From Emergomyces orientalis (taxonomy: Eukaryota > Ascomycota > Eurotiomycetes > Onygenales > Ajellomycetaceae): a DNA stretch of 64,000 nt. The stretch covers positions 1,550,001-1,614,000 of the forward strand of contig MOWL01000045.1 in the NCBI GenBank assembly GCA_002110485.1. Reading direction: 5' to 3'. Of the stretch, positions 1-9,919 are shown one piece after another. Below the pieces are notes generated by a model that saw only the letters and a list, made by a program, of their open reading frames with translations, searched no databases and was not told the DNA's origin. The position numbers and the translations under genes were made by a program. How positions within the stretch are numbered: position 1 is the stretch's first letter; each line of letters opens with the position of its first letter.

Positions 1-335
1 AAGGCTCGGAAGAGACCGATACATACCGCGTTGACGCTCTACTCGGAGCCGCCAGGACCAAAGAGGAAGCGTCTGGAATAGCGCTAAACGGCATACTTAA
101 CAAACTTTCAGTACTTCTAAACGTTTCTGCCGATCAAATTGATGCGGGCAAATCTACCCGTTCCAATGGTGTCGATTCACTGATTGCGATTGAGTTCCGG
201 ACGTGGCTAGCGAAGGAGGCGGGAACAGAGTTATCACTCATTGATGTTACTGTTGGCGGCAGTATCAAGGAGCTGAGCCAGAAGGTCGCAGCTTTGAGTC
301 GGTTCGTCCAGGGCAATATCTCTGCGACGAAATAA
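1..335 (+). CDS. Polyketide synthase, C-terminal acyl carrier domain (5'-truncated by window edge)
   Basis: The frame is open from base 3 to the TAA at 333-335 and encodes about 110 residues, the tail of a much larger protein. It contains the phosphopantetheine attachment motif GVDSLIAIEFRTWL, in which the Ser of DSL carries the 4'-phosphopantetheine arm. The sequence then runs through the ACP helices (around SLIDVTVGGSIKELSQKVA) and ends shortly after. An ACP followed directly by the stop, with no thioesterase or reductase, is typical of fungal highly reducing iterative type I PKS. The catalytic domains lie outside the window, so the product and subclass cannot be read here. The next gene is ILV2, 1.3 kb downstream on the same strand. 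PKS carrier identity is well supported; the highly reducing class is inferred. Confidence 0.85.
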   Translation, partial: GSEETDTYRVDALLGAARTKEEASGIALNGILNKLSVLLNVSADQIDAGKSTRSNGVDSLIAIEFRTWLAKEAGTELSLIDVTVGGSIKELSQKVAALSRFVQGNISATK

Positions 336-1159
336 GAGTTGGTTTGGGGAGGCGGAGGAAGAGAACCGCGATTTTGTACGGATGACTCTGAGTGATATAC
401 CGCGATCAAAAAGATATCAACGGGGGTAGTTGGATTGAAGTGGTGGTTGTGGTTGTGGTTGTGGCCATTTATAAATTGATAATGCCGGGATTTTGGTCTT
501 GATTTTTTTATGTTTTGACGATTTGATGATTTGATGTTTTTTTGGCGTGTGATAACAAGCATTGCAATAATTTAATGAACCTAGAATGATGTTGATTTTT
601 GGTACAGTAATTTTTACAATCTCCTGCTCTCTTTCCCAATGACATTTGTCCATCATCTGAATGAAGAATTGCTTAGTCTGTTAGCCTGTTAGCATGGTGG
701 GACAACTTCTTATATACAACGCAAAGCGCATCCGCATCCTACCCAGATATATGAACCCAATCGATTTTGGTTTACTTTCTCTTTTAATTTTTCGCCCCTA
801 TTTTAACATATGCAAACTTTATTATTTAATTCTCACACATGTGTTTCCGCCGAAAAGGGACGTTCTGCAGAACATATCCCAGATGGGCCTGAGCTTGGTG
901 GACTGTGCAGAACAGAGAGACCAATCTTTCTTTTAGTTACTGCGGAAAGCATCTGGGCACTGTCCTCCCACCCAAGCTAGCCTATCTGTCACTAAACACC
1001 AACCTTGCTAAATAAGTGCCCGCGGTGAAGGGCGACCCTAGGATCAATCCCTTATTTTTTAAGGGCCCCTGTCCAGTGTCCAGTGTTCAGGCTTTCCACG
1101 CGCTGTTCCTGCACTTTGCGCTGACAGCTCAGGGGCATCTTTGGGGGGTCCGGGGTAGA

Positions 1160-1374
1160 TGAGTCATCAATTGGCCGATATGTGTCCAGGTGCACAACTC
1201 ACTAGTCCCAAACAGGACTAGCATTTAGCCAAGCATCTGCCAGCGCAGGGAAAATTGATGACTCAGCGCATGCCATGGCTTGTATGGTGTCTTGGCGCGG
1301 GCAAATACAACCCTGAGTCAGCAGATACAGCCAATGACAGGACAGTTGCTGGTCCGAGCATCGGCGTCACGTGA
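1160..1374. promoter_or_regulatory. Upstream region of ILV2: three Gcn4/CpcA sites, CCAAT and an E-box
   Basis: Three exact TGASTCA heptamers are visible: TGAGTCA at 1160-1166, TGACTCA at 1259-1265 and TGAGTCA at 1314-1320, which is 480 to 323 bp before the ILV2 ATG. A CCAAT box is at 1331-1335 and the palindrome TCACGTGA at 1367-1374. TGASTCA is the binding site of the bZIP general-control activator (yeast Gcn4, filamentous CpcA/Cpc-1). This fits cross-pathway control of branched-chain amino-acid synthesis. The rest of 336-1642 shows no gene; a GT-rich tract lies near 437-466. Confidence 0.75.
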
Positions 1375-1642
1375 AGCCTGCAGCCCCGATTTTCGCGCCG
1401 AAAAGCACACAGCTTCCACCATTTGAGCGTGCGGTGACTGTCCAGGCAATTGGGGGATGTGGAGAGCCAGAATTGCTGCGAATAAATAATAAAGACGGTT
1501 CTTGATCTCCCCGAGAGAAAGCTTTCTTCCACTTCCCTCCAATTCCTCCCGCCAACCGTTTCTGCGATTTGGATCCTGCTCCAGATCACATCTTTCCCCA
1601 TCATCTTTCTTGCCTGGCCCTGGCATCTCGCCGCTCACAAAG

Positions 1643-4172
1643 ATGATGTCGATACGACCATCGAGGCGTGCCTTGTGCGCCCTCCATTCTCAAAAGACCT
1701 CTTCCTTGAACTCTTCGAGGCCGTTTTCATCCTCTGCAGCCACTGCTTCTATTTCCTCACAAAATCGCTTGAGCCAGAGAACTTCCGCGAGAGAAGTATC
1801 AAAACGGGGCCAGAGTACCGTCACTGCTCCATCTTCGTACGTTGTTCATATTTTTTTTTTCTCCTTCGCTTTTGGCTTTCCTTGTTCTCGTGTTTTCGGT
1901 ATCTTTGTTTTTAACGCTTCAGAAAACTCAATTCATACCATACATAGTGTATAGTATAGATTTATAATGGTGTTTGCTAACTTGGCGCATGTGAACAGAC
2001 AAACACGACCATATCCCAGCCCTGCTTTTAATCAATATGTTCCTCAAACTGATATATCACCCCTCCAAAATCAGAAGCTACCCGCTCTGGATGACTCGTA
2101 TGTTTCCACTCGATTGGACTGGCGCCGTGTGGGTTTGATATCTCTTGCTTACTGTTTCCTACAGATTTGTCGGAATGAGCGGAGGAGAGATTTTTCATGA
2201 GATGATGCTCAGGCAAGGTGTGAAGCACATATGTGAGTCATACCCCAAAAATTAAAATTAAAATAACAATAAGAAAAAGAATTACCTAGCAGACATTCGT
2301 CCGTAAAATGTTGAGTTATATACTAATCACAGCCACTATTTTGCAGTTGGATACCCTGGTGGTGCAATCTTGCCAGTCTTTGATGCTATCTACAACTCTA
2401 AACATTTCGAATTTGTACTTCCACGACATGAACAGGGTGCTGGACATATGGCTGAGGGCTATGCTCGTGCATCAGGAAAACCAGGTGTAGTGCTTGTCAC
2501 TTCAGGACCCGGCGCAACCAACGTTATTACGCCGATACAAGATGCTATGTCCGATGGAACTCCGATGGTAGTTTTTTGTGGCCAGGTTGCGACAACCGCC
2601 ATTGGAACCGATGCCTTCCAGGAAGCCGACGTAATTGGCATATCGAGAGCTTGCACGAAATGGAATGTCATGGTAAAGTCCGTGGCTGAGCTCCCCAGAC
2701 GGATTAAGGAGGCCTTTGAAATTGCTACTAGTGGACGACCAGGACCCGTTTTGGTAGATCTCCCCAAGGATGTAACTGCTAGCATCCTGCAGAAGCCTAT
2801 CCCTATGAGCAGCACACTCCCCACGCAGCCAAGTGCTGCAACCCTCGCCGCACGTGAGCTTAATGCACGCTATCTGGACGCAAACATCCAGCGTGCAGCT
2901 AAGTTGATTAACATTGCCAAGAAACCCGTGCTGTATGTTGGCCAGGGTCTCCTTGCGCGCCCAGAGGGCCCAGAGTTGCTAAAGCAGCTTGCAGACAAGG
3001 CAAACATTCCTGTCACCACCACTCTACAGGGCCTAGGTGGATTTGACGAAATGGATCCGAAATCTCTTCACATGCTAGGAATGCACGGCTCAGCGTACGC
3101 CAACATGGCTATGCAAGAGGCAGATTTGATCATCGCCATGGGCGCCAGATTTGACGACCGTGTTACAGGGAACATCGCCAAATTCGCTCCCCAAGCTAAG
3201 GCTGCCGCCTCAGAAGCCCGGGGTGGAATTATTCACTTTGAGATGGTGCCAAAAAATATTAACAAGGTCGTCGAAGCAACGATAGCCGTTGAAGGTGATT
3301 GTGCAGACAACCTGGCTCTTCTGCTTCCACAGATCAATACTATCAAAGAGCGCCCCGAATGGTTCGCTCAGATTAATGACTGGAAAACGAGATTCCCTCT
3401 CTCACTATACGAAAAGCAAACCCCGGAGGGCCTCATTAAGCCTCAAGCACTTATTGAGAAACTCAACGAAATGACCGCGCACATGAAAGATCGTACCGTT
3501 ATCACTACTGGCGTTGGCCAACACCAAATGTGGGCTGCTCAACACTTTAGATGGCGACATCCACGCACCATGATCACTTCTGGTGGGCTTGGCACTATGG
3601 GATATGGCCTACCGTCCGCCATTGGAGCCAAGGTTGCCCGCCCGGACGCTCTTGTGATCGACATTGATGGGGACGCCTCCTTCAACATGACCATCACTGA
3701 GTTGTCAACAGCTGCACAGTTCAACATTGGTGTTAAAATTATTGTTCTGAACAATGAGGAGCAGGGGATGGTAACCCAATGGCAGAGTCTCTTCTACGAG
3801 GACCGTTTCGCCCATACCCATCAACTAAATCCAGATTTCGTCAAGGTATCAGAAGCCATGGGCGTACAAGCTAAGCTGTGCTCGAAACCAAGTGATGTGG
3901 AGTCGAGCTTGAAATGGCTTATCGAGAGCGAGGGACCAGCCTTGCTCGAGGTGACTACCGATAGGAAAGTTCCTGTTCTGCCAATGGTGCCAACAGGCAA
4001 AGGACTGCATGAGTTTTTGGTGTATGATGAAGGTATGTAGCCCCAACCCACGCATTTCTTTGCAATTTCAATCCCCCCCGTGTTTTTTGATATTACAAAA
4101 AATGACTAACCCTATATTACAGCCAAGGAGAAAGAACGAAGAGCTATCATGAAGAAGCGATCAGGATATTGA
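1643..4172 (+). CDS. ILV2: Acetolactate (acetohydroxyacid) synthase catalytic subunit, mitochondrial
   Basis: This ThDP-, FAD- and Mg-dependent enzyme condenses pyruvate with pyruvate or 2-ketobutyrate, the first common step of Val, Leu and Ile synthesis. My model has five exons: 1643-1836, 1999-2097, 2165-2232, 2347-4032 and 4123-4172, all with GT-AG junctions and matching phases, giving 698 aa. The first 80 or so residues are Arg/Ser-rich, as in a mitochondrial presequence. Visible signatures are GYPGGAILPVFDA, the ThDP glutamate in LPRHEQGAGHMAEGYA, GTDAFQEADV, the ThDP/Mg motif GDASFNM...LNNEEQGMVTQW, and the tail AKEKERRAIMKKRSGY. Two Met codons stand at 1643 and 1646; the first was chosen. 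The position matching the plant Pro197 inhibitor site is Ala202 (GQVAT). General amino-acid control is suggested by the upstream TGASTCA sites. Confidence 0.96.
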
Positions 4173-5073
4173 AATTTACCATTCCGTTGAACTTTCGCAC
4201 GATAAGCCGGCTACCAATACCTTCTATAGGCCTGCCTTTTTGACAGATCTCTTTTGTGCAAAATGTCAGGCCAACCATTTCAGTTTTTTCTATTCCTTTG
4301 CATTTTTCTCACATTCTTGACAAGTTTTGTATTCTCTTTTTTTTGCCTCTCTTCCTTTTCTTCCTTTCTGATATCCATGGGCGTTGTGGAAAGGGTTTCA
4401 AACAAAATACACAACAAAAGTTGGCATAGCGCGGGTAGTAGCGCAACCATATCTCCAAGAGCAAAAAAGCATAGGCTGTGTTATGTGCTCTGAAGGATTG
4501 AAAAATGACTCGAAGATGTTTTCGGACAATAATGGGCATTCTCGGGTCTGGGTCCGCCCGTCCCATCTATCTATCCATATCCGTTCTTTCGTTTTTGCTG
4601 GCTGTAAATAGGTAATTTTTTCAGGTTTGATTTTTCAAGTTGATTTTCGGCATTGAGGATAGCCACAAGTACCCATTTGATGGCACATTACATTTAATTA
4701 TTCGAGAATATAGTTTGAAGGGGTTTCTTCAGAATAAATGGCCCCAGTATTATTTAGATCTCCCGTTTTGTCAGTAGAAATTCTCCCCTCCCCCCCCCAA
4801 AGCATAAAACTGCCGAGGTAAAATTGGAAACCCAGTCCCTAGTCACGTGGCTACCTTCGCCTCCAGCTCTGATATCTGAAAGTTGTTCTGGCAAAATGTC
4901 AGACCAACCCTGCAGCTTGATGATGTTCAAACATTTCGGATCAGCCCCATTTGTTGAACTTCTCCTTTACTTCTCTTCATAGCAATACCCAGATCGCCGA
5001 AATGAAATGAAGACGTGAATTGTGCTGCAAACTCAAGCAGATCCCATAAAAACTGCAATCACACACCTCCACC
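4173..5073. other. Intergenic: ILV2 3' region and promoter of the RING-CH gene
   Basis: No gene is seen. The first part is T-rich, as expected of a fungal 3' UTR. There is a C-rich run near 4785-4798. An E-box core CACGTG lies at 4844-4849, about 225 bp before the next start codon. Confidence 0.5.
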
Positions 5074-6750
5074 ATGGCATCATTACCCCAACACTCGTCT
5101 GTGGGAAGGCAGCGACCATCTCCCCCCCAGCAGGTATCCAACAACACCTCATCATCTAGTAGCGGAGACCTACTTCAATTTGAGACAGATACCTCCCTCC
5201 CTGCAACCCCCTCCATCGACCACCCAGACGTCGTTTTTCCTAGTGTTTCGCGGACTTCTGGCACTCGAGAAACAGCGAGCGCGCAACAGGTACCGGACAT
5301 TCAATCACATCAACAGCAACAAGATCAGCCAAGTCAACAAAGCCGAGACACTGCCACAATGGACGACACCTTACCCAACGCAATACGGCAAAACACTCCC
5401 TCAGAAACCCCCGCCTTAGACTCCGAACCTCGCAAATGCTGGATCTGCTACACCGACGAGACCGAAGATACCCCATTGAACGCAGAGTGGCGGTCACCAT
5501 GTCCCTGCGCCCTAACAGCTCACGAAGCCTGTCTCCTCGACTGGCTCGCCGACCTGGAGAACCCATCCTCGCGAAAATGGACTGGCCGTCCCGCCAAAAT
5601 GCACTGTCCCCAATGCAAGTCCGAAATCGTCATCTCGCGCCCGCGAAGCCTTGTTGTCGACCTGGTGCAATCTGTCGAGCGGCTGGCGGGCCGCCTTGTG
5701 TTACCCGGGATGGTGTTCACGCTGGCCGGGACGGTGTGGGCGGGATGTTGTGCTCATGGGGTGTATTCCGTATACTTCATTTTTGGCTCGGAGGACGCGC
5801 AGCGGATATTCCAGACTCGGAACGAGTCGATGTGGAACCCGCGGTTGAATTTTGGATTACCGCTCATACCCATCGTGCTTATACTTTCGAGAACGAAATA
5901 TGCGGACGGCATGCTGCCAGCTATACCTGTTCTTTTCTTCGCCACCCACCAGCCCGGCAGCCAGGAGCTGGAGATGGATTTCTGGCCGCCCAGCGCTGCG
6001 ATGACGTTTGCTGCGTTACCATATGTGAAGAGCTTTTATAGTATGATTTACGAGAGATTGTTTGGGAAACTGGAGAGGAAGTGGATTGCAGAGGTACAGC
6101 CGCGCTCAGGTGAAACCGGTGCTGACGGGCAGGAGGGTGTGGACCACGGAGGCATAGCTGACGTAGGAAATGGTGATATCCTCATGGAGCTTGACTTGGA
6201 GATACAAGTTGGGCTTGGTGGTGGAGGAGGAGGAGGAGGAGGAAATGATGACATTGAGAATATACCCGGGTTACCAGGAGCTGTTGGCGAAGGCGTACAG
6301 GGAAATGGCGGTGTTGAACATGGTGAAGCTGCTCAAAACCAAGGAGCAGGCGGCGCCGATATAGCTGACCAAGGCAACCAAATACTTGGTCGGCAACAAG
6401 ACGGAATTATTCATAGCACTGGCAATATCGCCGATACGGTTCTAGGTGCGCTGCTATTCCCCGCTATCTCCGCGTCAATGGGCGGCGTGCTGAAGATGGC
6501 ATTGCCAAAAGCGTGGACGACGGCGCCATCAGTAGCAGCTTCATCATCGCCTATACTGGAGAGGAGCAGGTATGGCTTACTACAAAGTAAATGGGGACGG
6601 AGTGTCGTGGGAGGCTGCCTCTTTGTGCTTTTGAAGGATGCGCTGGTGCTGTATTGTCGGTGGAAGTTGGCAAAGACGCACCGTAAACGGAGGGTGCTGA
6701 ATTATGATCGGACAAAGAAACAGGTTGTGGGGAGGAGGGACTCACAATAA
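5074..6750 (+). CDS. RING-CH (MARCH-type) zinc-finger membrane protein, putative E3 ubiquitin ligase
   Basis: This is an intronless 558-aa protein starting in the good context ACCATGG. Residues 1-115 are Ser/Gln/Pro-rich and probably disordered. A C4HC3 RING-CH finger spans about 122-181: CWIC, then CPC, HEAC and finally CPQC, with a Trp before the last Cys pair region. This is the variant RING found in MARCH/Doa10-type E3 ligases that act at membranes. Hydrophobic segments follow at about 205-235, 262-300 and 455-480, with another near 505-530, so it is probably a polytopic membrane protein. A run of about nine glycines (around 6220-6242) and a Gly/Gln-rich loop separate the membrane parts. 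The C-terminus is basic. Substrates and the membrane it resides in cannot be read from the sequence; ligase activity is inferred from the finger. Confidence 0.85.
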   Translation: MASLPQHSSVGRQRPSPPQQVSNNTSSSSSGDLLQFETDTSLPATPSIDHPDVVFPSVSRTSGTRETASAQQVPDIQSHQQQQDQPSQQSRDTATMDDTLPNAIRQNTPSETPALDSEPRKCWICYTDETEDTPLNAEWRSPCPCALTAHEACLLDWLADLENPSSRKWTGRPAKMHCPQCKSEIVISRPRSLVVDLVQSVERLAGRLVLPGMVFTLAGTVWAGCCAHGVYSVYFIFGSEDAQRIFQTRNESMWNPRLNFGLPLIPIVLILSRTKYADGMLPAIPVLFFATHQPGSQELEMDFWPPSAAMTFAALPYVKSFYSMIYERLFGKLERKWIAEVQPRSGETGADGQEGVDHGGIADVGNGDILMELDLEIQVGLGGGGGGGGGNDDIENIPGLPGAVGEGVQGNGGVEHGEAAQNQGAGGADIADQGNQILGRQQDGIIHSTGNIADTVLGALLFPAISASMGGVLKMALPKAWTTAPSVAASSSPILERSRYGLLQSKWGRSVVGGCLFVLLKDALVLYCRWKLAKTHRKRRVLNYDRTKKQVVGRRDSQ

Positions 6751-7073
6751 TAATGCGCATTCAGATGATACAGATACCTACCTACCTACCTGCATATCTA
6801 TGGCATGCTTTCAATTACAATTGACGAATGTCAGGCTTTGGCACACCTTTTCCCCTTCACATTTTCTCAGCTCAAAATGGGTTCCCCCTTTTTTTCTACC
6901 TATCCTGTGCTTTTCCTTTTCTTTTAGCCCCAACCACCTCCCCTGATCATCACGACGTTTGTAATCCAGCATTGTAACGGCGTTTACTCTGGGAGGCTGG
7001 TTGTCTGTTATTAGCTGGTGGGTTGATACGCTTAACATGGCTCATATTCGCATAGTAGCTACTAGCTTTTCTT

Positions 7074-7108
<35 letters not shown>

Positions 7109-7557
7109 GGCGTATAACTAGCTTACTAGGATACCTCTCTATTACGTTTAAGAAAAAGCCATAAATTCCTATCAATTTCTATTGTCCGCCTCTCCGATGG
7201 TGTCTCGTAATTTTTAACTTTAAGCTATGCGCTCAGGGACAGCGTCTAGCGGCTAATTCACCCAATTGACATCCGCCAACACGCCAACCCGCCTGCCCAA
7301 TTTTCCTTCATTTTTGGCATTCCCATGCCCATCGATTTCAGAACATCCACTGCCTGCTCTTCGGCGTTGTCCAAGATTCAACAAAGCCAAGCGTGTCAAC
7401 GGGTCTTTGGCAAACAAGTGGAGAGCTATTTATTTATTTGGTCCCAAAAGGAATAAATCGCTTGATATAAAAATTGAAAAAAAATAACCCCCTGACCCAA
7501 CCTCGACAAACAAAAGCGGACAACCAACCCATCCAAATCCACCATATCCGAATCACG
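6751..7557. other. Intergenic with a long poly-T tract
   Basis: No gene is seen. It holds the RING-CH gene's 3' region and the promoter of the mL40 gene. A homopolymer of 32 T lies at 7076-7107. A CTACCTACCTACC repeat lies near 6777-6790. Confidence 0.5.
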
Positions 7558-8446
7558 ATGAGACAACAACTATCCCCTGTCCTCGCGTCGCTCGCGAGTG
7601 TCTTCAAGATTCCCATTACTCGTCCATCAGCACATTTTACGTCCCCATTGACCTCTTCGTCGTCATCGCTCTTCCAATCATCGCTGTCAAGCCGGGTATG
7701 CGGTGGACTGCAGACTTCAATATTTTCACGACCATTTTCTGCCGGTCCTGTGCTGTCTGCGAGGAAAGGGAAGAAATTGATTGATAAGCGCGTTAGTAAG
7801 TAGATTCTGATTCTGTATATAGAGGATGCTACATATTCCCCGTTCAATGGGAGGAGGCGGACGGGAGAAGGGTGGAAGAGATGGGTGGGTTTCACCAATT
7901 GCGTAGAATTTTTTCCCCCAATGCACGACGTAACGGAAAAGATATGAAAAGGCCAGCTTCTGGAATTCTCCAAATTTCCAACCCTTCTCTATTCGTTTTC
8001 TACGGCGCTCCGTTGTCTTCTTCCATCTCCACATTCTACCCCCACCCTTGCCCAAAACCCTCAAACTCCCCAAAAAAATATATGACCAAATACTAATCCG
8101 TCTGCCCACTCCAGCCCTAATTCGCTACTTCCTCTATCACCCCCTAACCCCACGCCCGCTCCGTTTCTCCCGCAACCGCTACCTGCGCCACTGGACCATC
8201 CATCGCGCCTGGCAACTCTACTGCGCCAAAAAGCGTGAGGCGCGCCAGCTCGAACTGGAACGGCAATGGAACAGCATGCGTGATGCGTGCGAAGAGCTAC
8301 GAACTGGTGCAGGGGATGGTGGCAAGTTGTTCCGCATCTCAATGAATAAAAAGGGCGTCTTCACAGATCAGATACCGATTGAGTATGGTAGGATGCAGAC
8401 TGAAGGACCCAGTAAGGAAGGGTGGAATTATGACTGGAAGAGATAG
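7558..8446 (+). CDS. Mitochondrial large-subunit ribosomal protein mL40 (MRPL28 family)
   Basis: Two exons, 7558-7795 and 8115-8446, joined by a GTAAGT...CCAG intron of 319 nt, give 189 aa. The first 60 or so residues are Ser/Arg-rich with few acids, as in a mitochondrial presequence, followed by the basic stretch SARKGKKLIDKRV. Exon 2 carries the segment LIRYFLYHPLTPRPLRFSRN, then RYLRHWTIHRAW, and ends in GWNYDWKR. These match my memory of the fungal mL40/Mrpl28 family, a structural component of the mitoribosome large subunit. The splice joins V-T-L in phase 1. The intron is long for this window, so an extra small exon inside it cannot be excluded. Confidence 0.85.
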
Positions 8447-9919
8447 ATGTTTTGATGGTTATTGAGGAAGGGGGAGCTTTTGGAGGGCTGGGGGCATTAG
8501 TTATGAGGGGCTGTGTTGATTCGATGCAGCTTGATAAGGGCGTTTTTGTTGTTGTCTGCTGTAGGAGAGACCGGGTGTCTAACTTCCGAAGAGGCATTGA
8601 AGTTGAAGATTGTACGCGCATACAGTCTGTTTTCCATTTACCAGCAGTTATCTTGTCATTTACCCTTTCCTTTATTCGTACGTTTTATTAACCTTCTTTC
8701 TCCTTGGGTTTTACCCTTAAGGAACATTGTACTATAAATTACGATATATAAAGGCATGCATAGAGCAGACAATATTGTTTATTTTTCCTTTTTTTCAAAT
8801 GCAAATTCAAAGTCCCCATTGAAATCAACTAAAACACGTACATGTGCCAATTATCCGACATACAGAGCGCAGACCTGAGCTCCGTCTACACATTAATATT
8901 TGCTGAAACATTGGTTCTCATCTACTTAGGCCTAGTAGATTGAATAAGAATGTATACCATGCGGCGCATTTTATATGCACATGTGCCAATGTAGCCTTTC
9001 TTCCGATCTGTCAGGGTCGTCCCATAGCCTTAGGAGCCTCGAAGATAACTGAAAGTAAAAGAATAAGGGTACGCAAAGAAGAGGGGGAATAGATAAAAAT
9101 AGATATGGGAAAAGTAAGAATATGTTATCGTAGGTGGGAATCCATCTGTATATAATCAGTTGCAATTGTTCGTCATTTTGATGAAGGTAGAGTATTAGAG
9201 GAATGGAGAATCCGACATATTCTAAACTAAGCGATGAGGCTAGAGAGAAAAAAGGGGGAGGGAGAGCAACAAGCCCAAGCTTGAAACGGGAAACAAAAGA
9301 AGCTGCTAATCTACTGAAAAAAGAAACTAAAATTCAGAAGCGCAAAGGTATTAAATATGCTGAACGGCCGAACACAATATTGAAATTGGGACTAAAAAAA
9401 GGCGCAACAGGGGGGGGTTTTTGAAGGAGAAAAAAGTACATGAAAGCCGGGATAAACAAAACACCGCATACAGGAGGTAATTTTAAAATAATAATAAAAT
9501 GCAAGAAGAATTCACATGAAATTGATAAAGATCAGAACCACAAATATCAGCAGGAGAAACAACGAGTGAGCCAAGAAAAGAGAGGAAAAGAAAAGAAAAG
9601 ACCCCAAGAACGCCACTAATGCATGGTAAAGTTGATTCGAGAGCAGCCAGTCACAGATAGCATGGAATTCAATTTTCCTCCCTTTCCTTTCTGCCAAACG
9701 CTATTTTGTGCAAAAAGATGTAAACTAGTTTTTCGAAGGATATTGGGAAAGAGAATTTACGGAGTGAAATGATGGAAAAATGAGGGAGAAAGAAGCCACT
9801 CCAGGATAAATGGTGCACGCGATATTTCGATAAAACCGTTGGATGGTTAGTGGGGTATTCAAACCAATAATGAGATGACAGAAGGTTGATTGTTTCCAAG
9901 AGGCGAGAGTGGCATTAAC
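8447..9919. other. Convergent intergenic region (mL40 / RHO2)
   Basis: No gene is supported. The stretch is AT-rich with purine runs on the + strand (9240-9600), as expected of pyrimidine-rich 3' UTR sequence of RHO2 on the minus strand. Short open frames here have no recognisable domain. Confidence 0.5.
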
